Positions 22,601 through 25,540 of a stretch of 25,540 nucleotides of DNA are shown here, in pieces. The stretch is from positions 1-25,540 of the forward strand of contig JAQGAU010000625.1 of NCBI GenBank assembly GCA_034698045.1, read 5' to 3'. Origin of the DNA: Paramacrobiotus richtersi (Eukaryota; Tardigrada; Eutardigrada; Parachela; Macrobiotidae). Numbering within the stretch: the stretch's first letter is position 1; the number at the start of each line of letters is the position of its first letter. The translations under genes and the position numbers were made by a program. The notes beneath the pieces are model-generated. The model ran no database searches, was not told where the DNA came from, and saw only the letters and a list, made by a program, of their open reading frames with translations.

Positions 22601-22751
22601 GCAAGCCGATCCTAGAAACAAGATTACCAGATCGTGGAAATATTAAGTAGGTAAACTGCTTTTGTTTACCAAGGTTTCCCGAAACGCGAAAGTCAGCCAA
22701 AATTTCCAGAAGGAGAATTAGTGGGCAGTACTGCCAGTATCTTCGATCCAT
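19675..22751 (-). CDS. Secreted CLIP-domain serine protease homologue (inactive)
   Basis: Seven exons in minus-strand order: 22751-22670, 22611-22567, 22508-21815, 21696-21177, 20011-19992, 19929-19862 and 19778-19675, for 510 residues with all phases closing. A signal peptide spans about residues 1-26. A CLIP-like domain follows (cysteines 47, 58, 72, 75, 82, 83, ending EFCC), then a Ser/Thr/Asn-rich linker (about 84-235) and a trypsin-fold domain to the end (WILTT, LLKLEQPV, AGLLVSTGC, VVDWIQYV). The triad is lost: His57 is Lys275 (LTTAKK for LTAAHC), Asp102 is Gly337 (ENGLSLL for NDIALL) and Ser195 is Tyr450 (KDYGAPL for GDSGGPL). Arthropod CLIP homologues act as non-catalytic cofactors in melanisation and Toll-type cascades; a similar role is inferred. 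The acceptor at 21697-21698 was chosen because it keeps frame; a stronger-looking TAG at 21740-21742 does not. The 1165-nt intron holds a transposon-like element. Confidence 0.82.
19992..20011 (-). other. 20-nt microexon encoding the ruined active-site loop
   Basis: An acceptor with seven Ts before AG (plus 20012-20020) and a consensus GTAAGT donor (19991-19986) bracket 20 nt. In phase these encode K-D-Y-G-A-P and two bases of a Leu codon. Joined to the flanking exons they give CMKDYGAPLMC, which aligns exactly with the C-x-G-D-S-G-G-P-L-x-C active-site loop. Skipping it breaks the frame, because 20 is not a multiple of three. Confidence 0.8.
20388..20543. repeat. 15-nt perfect inverted repeat, 126-nt spacer
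   Basis: ACCTTATCGCACATA (20388-20402) is the exact reverse complement of TATGTGCGATAAGGT (20529-20543). It straddles the left end of the element at 20452-20899. It may be the trace of an older nested insertion or an unrelated hairpin. Confidence 0.7.
20452..20899. mobile_element. Small transposon-like element with CAGGGGGGACA ends
   Basis: The left end reads CAGGGGGGACAGTG and the right end, on the complementary strand, CAGGGGGGACAATG: 13 of 14 bases as terminal inverted repeats. The length is 448 bp and no transposase is seen, so it would be a non-autonomous (MITE-like) element. CAGGG starts are known in hAT-type and some other cut-and-paste families. Flanks (AAACCATG and ACCACACC) show no clear target-site duplication, so the family is open. 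It lies in the longest intron of the protease homologue. The same 11-mer occurs at 8248-8258. Confidence 0.6.
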
Positions 22752-23748
22752 GGAGATTGCAGTACACTTTGCTTCAGTCTCTCAATGCGTACTTAATACC
22801 ACAACACACCAGTGTTTATAATTAGCAAAGCCTCACGGAACATGGCGCGATACTTTTCCTGATACTATCAGGAATATACTGCGTTTGATTGTTGCTCTGT
22901 GTGGCTTGGTAACCAGGTGGAAAACAAAGCAACATAAGCCACATTTGTTCGCAAACATAATGAAAGTTTCAGAACGAAACATGGAGCCGGATAAACAAGG
23001 ATCGATTAAAACGTATCGATCATAAGAATCAAAAACCACGGAGAGAGTTGCACTAATAATGGTAACGTCACAAGACTTTGCATCGGTAAACTTTTATGTC
23101 GACATCCTGCGCATGAGAACCCAATACTTCCCATAATGAAACGGCAAATTAGGCTGGAAAGGTTTCCAGAGTTCGCGTCGTGTGTTTGTAAACAACAAGT
23201 AGGTGCGTAAGAATATTATTATTATCAGGCATATGTGAACAGTACGCGAAGTACTAGCGTCGAAACGGTAATGACGTACAGGAAGTTACTGTTGCCATGC
23301 GTACTTAAGATAATAATGTTATTATCGCTCGAACTTATGAACATGCACCCATTCCGTATGCATTCGTGTATCGAGCAATGAGATCAGCAGCGCATCGTGC
23401 AGAACTGTCGGGGAACTGCATGAACTTGAATTAATATGTTTAACGTTAACGAAAAGAAATAATTCTAGGTCTATCGAATCCGCCTGTATCGATACGGTAG
23501 CCAGCGTAATGCATATGGTTATAAAGTACATGGTAAAGACATGTATCATGTCGTATGTATAGTGTTAATTTTTGTAATCTGTACTACCAGATTAACCAGC
23601 GGTTTGACAAATTTAATCTTTTCATGGTCTAAAAACGTTCGGCAGACAGATACATATCTATCTACACTATAAAAATCAAATGCCACCCTAGCTAACATAG
23701 CCACCCAGTATCACCAACCATCATCAAAACGTTAAAAAACAAGAATCA
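22752..23748. other. Intergenic space upstream of protease homologue
   Basis: This holds the promoter side of the protease homologue and the 3' side of the six-cysteine gene. Frames here (22833-23039, 23322-23549, minus) are short and unrecognised. The only signal I note is the TATA box listed separately. Confidence 0.4.
22815..22820 (-). promoter_or_regulatory. Possible TATA box of protease homologue
   Basis: TATAAA on the minus strand, in the context ATTATAAACAC, lies about 64 nt upstream of the start ATG (22751). The spacing allows a TSS about 30 nt downstream and a short 5' UTR. In AT-rich DNA this can arise by chance. Confidence 0.35.
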
Positions 23749-24211
23749 CTAAAATGGATTCTGCGGTATCACACTCTTCCCGCATTCCGTTCGTATCCAT
23801 TTGTAATTGCAACAGTACCAAAAGTAGCTGCCGACCAGCTTGAACGAGGCCGGCAAATAGTTACACGTATCAATGACACTTTTGTAGATGTTGGGATAGT
23901 ATCTGCACGACTTATCAGCGTCGGCCGGCGGTTGTCCGGTTGTGGGCCATTTGACTGGGATCGAACAGACTGGAGGTATGGTGATCGTCTCCATTCGGGT
24001 GTTGACATTGTAGTACTGTCTGGAAAGGTTATCCGAAGATTCCGGCTACAAAACAGGGAACTGTGGCAAACGATTAGCTGTGAAAATAGACGATCATCTG
24101 TCTTACATCCGAGCCAGCAATGTCTTGCGCAAAGTGTAGCAGTATCACCAGGATGCTAACGAAACATTGTAGTTGTGACTTCAGATTGGATGCAGGGTTC
24201 GGGATGAGCAT
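23749..24211 (-). CDS. Small secreted six-cysteine protein, unknown family
   Basis: Two exons, 24211-24107 and 24045-23749, with a 61-nt phase-0 intron (GTAAGA donor, TTTTGTAG acceptor), encode 133 residues. The first exon has a polar start and a hydrophobic run (CFVSILVILLHFAQDIAGS), a likely signal peptide. The second encodes the mature part with cysteines spaced C-x19-C-x13-C-x16-CC-x8-C and aromatic residues around the double cysteine (SYFWYCCNYKW). Six cysteines allow three disulfides. I do not recognise the family; it is not a CLIP domain, because the adjacent pair is cysteines 4-5 rather than 5-6. Codons look normal and no frame break is seen. It shares strand with the protease homologue about 1 kb away. 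Confidence 0.72.
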
Positions 24212-24688
24212 CCTGCGGCTATTAGTAAGGAGTACGGAAGAAACATCGGGAATACGTTTTTACAGCCACTTGTCGATACGTCTTATCGAGTACATGCATA
24301 TCTTGCACATAATATAGGTACTGACTGTACTGTGTCTTTACAAACAGCGATAATGTCTTTTGCTCCGTAGATTCGAAATGCACTGTTCCCATGGCAAATA
24401 ACACCCATACTGCAATGCAGATTCTTGCTACCAACGTAAGCGTTCGATACACAGTACACACTCAAAACAAAGCTCCGCTATTTGCCAGTTTATGAAACGC
24501 TGCGTTTTGAAGGATCGCCATTATTTTGTTTTTCAGTTGCATAGGTTAACAGCTAGAAGTCGCAGGCTTCGATCGTTGAGTTTGTTAATGACAAATGTAC
24601 ATCCAGCATATTCGTAAAAAAAGCCTTTGGATCCTTTGATCGTTTTTTCATGGAGATTTGCTTGTACATACAACGCTTCTTTGAATCA

Positions 24689-24793
24689 CGCACACGATCC
24701 ATCACTGGGGCAGCAACATGAACTCCTGCATCCTGCGTGATTGCACATTCTGTAAACGGCGCGCGGATCATATCGACAGAATCTCGAGCATGT
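24689..24793 (-). other. Cysteine-dense open stretch, possible exon
   Basis: Ending at a TGA (24686-24688), the minus strand encodes about 35 residues with nine cysteines, including TCSRFC, CNHAGC and SSCCCPSDGSC. This density is unlike random frames nearby. The frame continues upstream through a CT-rich microsatellite with no ATG at a sensible place, and an acceptor (CACTGAATTAG, 24855-24865) precedes it. I cannot join it to another exon in phase, so it may be an exon of an incomplete gene, a remnant or chance. Confidence 0.3.
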
Positions 24794-24891
24794 AGACGGA
24801 AGTACGTGTCTGTGAATGGATGCAGTGCGCCTGTGCAAGCACATCTCCGCAGCTAATTCAGTGGGAGCAAGAGAGACAGACAGAAGGATGG

Positions 24892-24916
24892 AAAGAGAGC
24901 AGAGAGAGAGAGAGAC
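24892..24916 (+). repeat. (GA)n microsatellite
   Basis: Interrupted run of GA dinucleotides. On the minus strand it gives a long CT tract ahead of the possible acceptor near 24855. Confidence 0.85.
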
Positions 24917-25140
24917 ATTTGTACACACACAGCCAGTGCGCCCGCTGAGCCAAGAGGCCAGAAATTAATTACAGCACGCAAACGGCGGTAGCGTGCTGCG
25001 ATTGCTCAGCACACTGTCAAATATCGACCCACAGCGCTGGTACAAAGTTTCCTGTCATGTACGTATCTTGGCAATTCTTCGTTACATTTCACTTTAAAAG
25101 ATCCCCCGTTTATCCGTCAAATCCCACCGTCTGCTGTTAC

Positions 25141-25338
25141 CGTGTGGATATCATTATTCACAAAGCAAAAGGCTGGATTCCAGTTGTCGGGGAAGCGGAA
25201 ATCAGGCTGGTACACCAGAGTGGGCGTGGTTGGACTGTGTGCAGCTGTACATCGTACACGTGCAATCCAAGGCACAGTCAGCATCGCAATCCCGACGAGA
25301 AACCCTCGTGCATTTCGCCAGTCGGTGATCGACTTCAT
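25141..25338 (-). CDS. Putative first exon of a secreted protein (partial)
   Basis: An ATG at 25338-25336 opens 66 codons ending exactly at a GTAACA donor (25140). The N-terminus MKSITDWRNARGFLVGIAML followed by TVPWIARV looks like a signal peptide, and the rest (with FRFPDNWNPAFCFVN) has a secreted character. I could not find a phase-matched next exon before the six-cysteine gene, and the + strand is also open across part of this stretch. Confidence is therefore low. Confidence 0.35.
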
Positions 25339-25377
25339 TCTCAGCTGTGCATAAGGTAATCCCACACCTTGGAGTGT

Positions 25378-25391
25378 TGACACACACACAC
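25378..25391 (+). repeat. (AC)n microsatellite
   Basis: Short run of AC dinucleotides. Confidence 0.8.
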
Positions 25392-25540
25392 AGTGGATCG
25401 CCCGTATGTAATCAGCGTAATGCGGAAATGTCAGCTGTTTAATCATGCCCATTGGCACTGTATAATCCCGTCAGGATGCCCGGCTCCACATTACACCAGT
25501 TAGCGCCTGATACCACAGCATCGCGCCCATCAACCCATCT

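Noticed and set aside
24222-24461. Signal-peptide-like frame (-) just upstream of the six-cysteine gene
   Set aside because: It opens with GTG rather than ATG and has no phase-compatible link to the next gene. The ATG at 24211 gives a complete protein without it.
1-25540. CRISPR array, bacterial operon or phage content
   Set aside because: No regularly spaced repeats with unique spacers, no ribosome binding sites and no prokaryotic gene packing. Spliced exons show the DNA is eukaryotic.

Overview
This is a window of animal nuclear DNA with compact spliced genes. The introns I can place are mostly 50-82 nt, with GT donors and pyrimidine-rich AG acceptors, and exons are clearly more GC-rich than the AT-rich intergenic DNA. 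The families present (a CLIP-type serine-protease homologue, a ten-cysteine Ly6/uPAR protein, a BTB-BACK gene, a ribonuclease-inhibitor-like LRR protein) suit an invertebrate, probably an ecdysozoan. A tardigrade is plausible from the intron size, but I cannot prove the phylum. All multi-exon models were built by hand from splice signals, reading phase and family landmarks.

Layout. 1-4.4 kb: gene-poor, with two diverged copies of a ~240 bp repeat and a tandem repeat. 4.4-5.8 kb: a decayed BTB-BACK gene (+) between two inverted arms, each a copy of its own 3' end. 5.8-8.2 kb: nothing convincing. 8.17-8.39 kb: an iterated G-rich motif joined to a 5'-truncated tRNA-like element. 8.66-10.23 kb: a partial upstream duplicate (promoter plus broken signal peptide) and then an apparently intact five-exon Ly6/three-finger secreted protein (+). 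11.36-11.97 kb: two tRNA-like genes in opposite orientation, each with a ~42-nt insert in the 5' strand of the anticodon stem. 12-14.1 kb: no supported gene. 14.1-18.85 kb: a ten-exon gene (+) for a ~1187-residue protein with a long basic N-terminal region and C-terminal LRRs. 19.67-22.75 kb: a seven-exon gene (-) for a secreted CLIP-domain serine-protease homologue that lacks all three catalytic residues. One of its introns holds a small element with inverted ends. 23.75-24.21 kb: a two-exon gene (-) for a small secreted six-cysteine protein of unknown family. 24.7-25.34 kb: weaker hints of more secreted or cysteine-rich exons (-).

The LRR gene and the protease homologue converge. The protease homologue and the small six-cysteine gene lie on the same strand about 1 kb apart. 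There is no operon logic; the right half looks like a neighbourhood of secreted proteins. The features most worth a second look are the tRNA-like genes with a non-canonically placed insert, the BTB locus flanked by a foldback of its own 3' end, and the 20-nt microexon that carries the ruined active site of the protease homologue.
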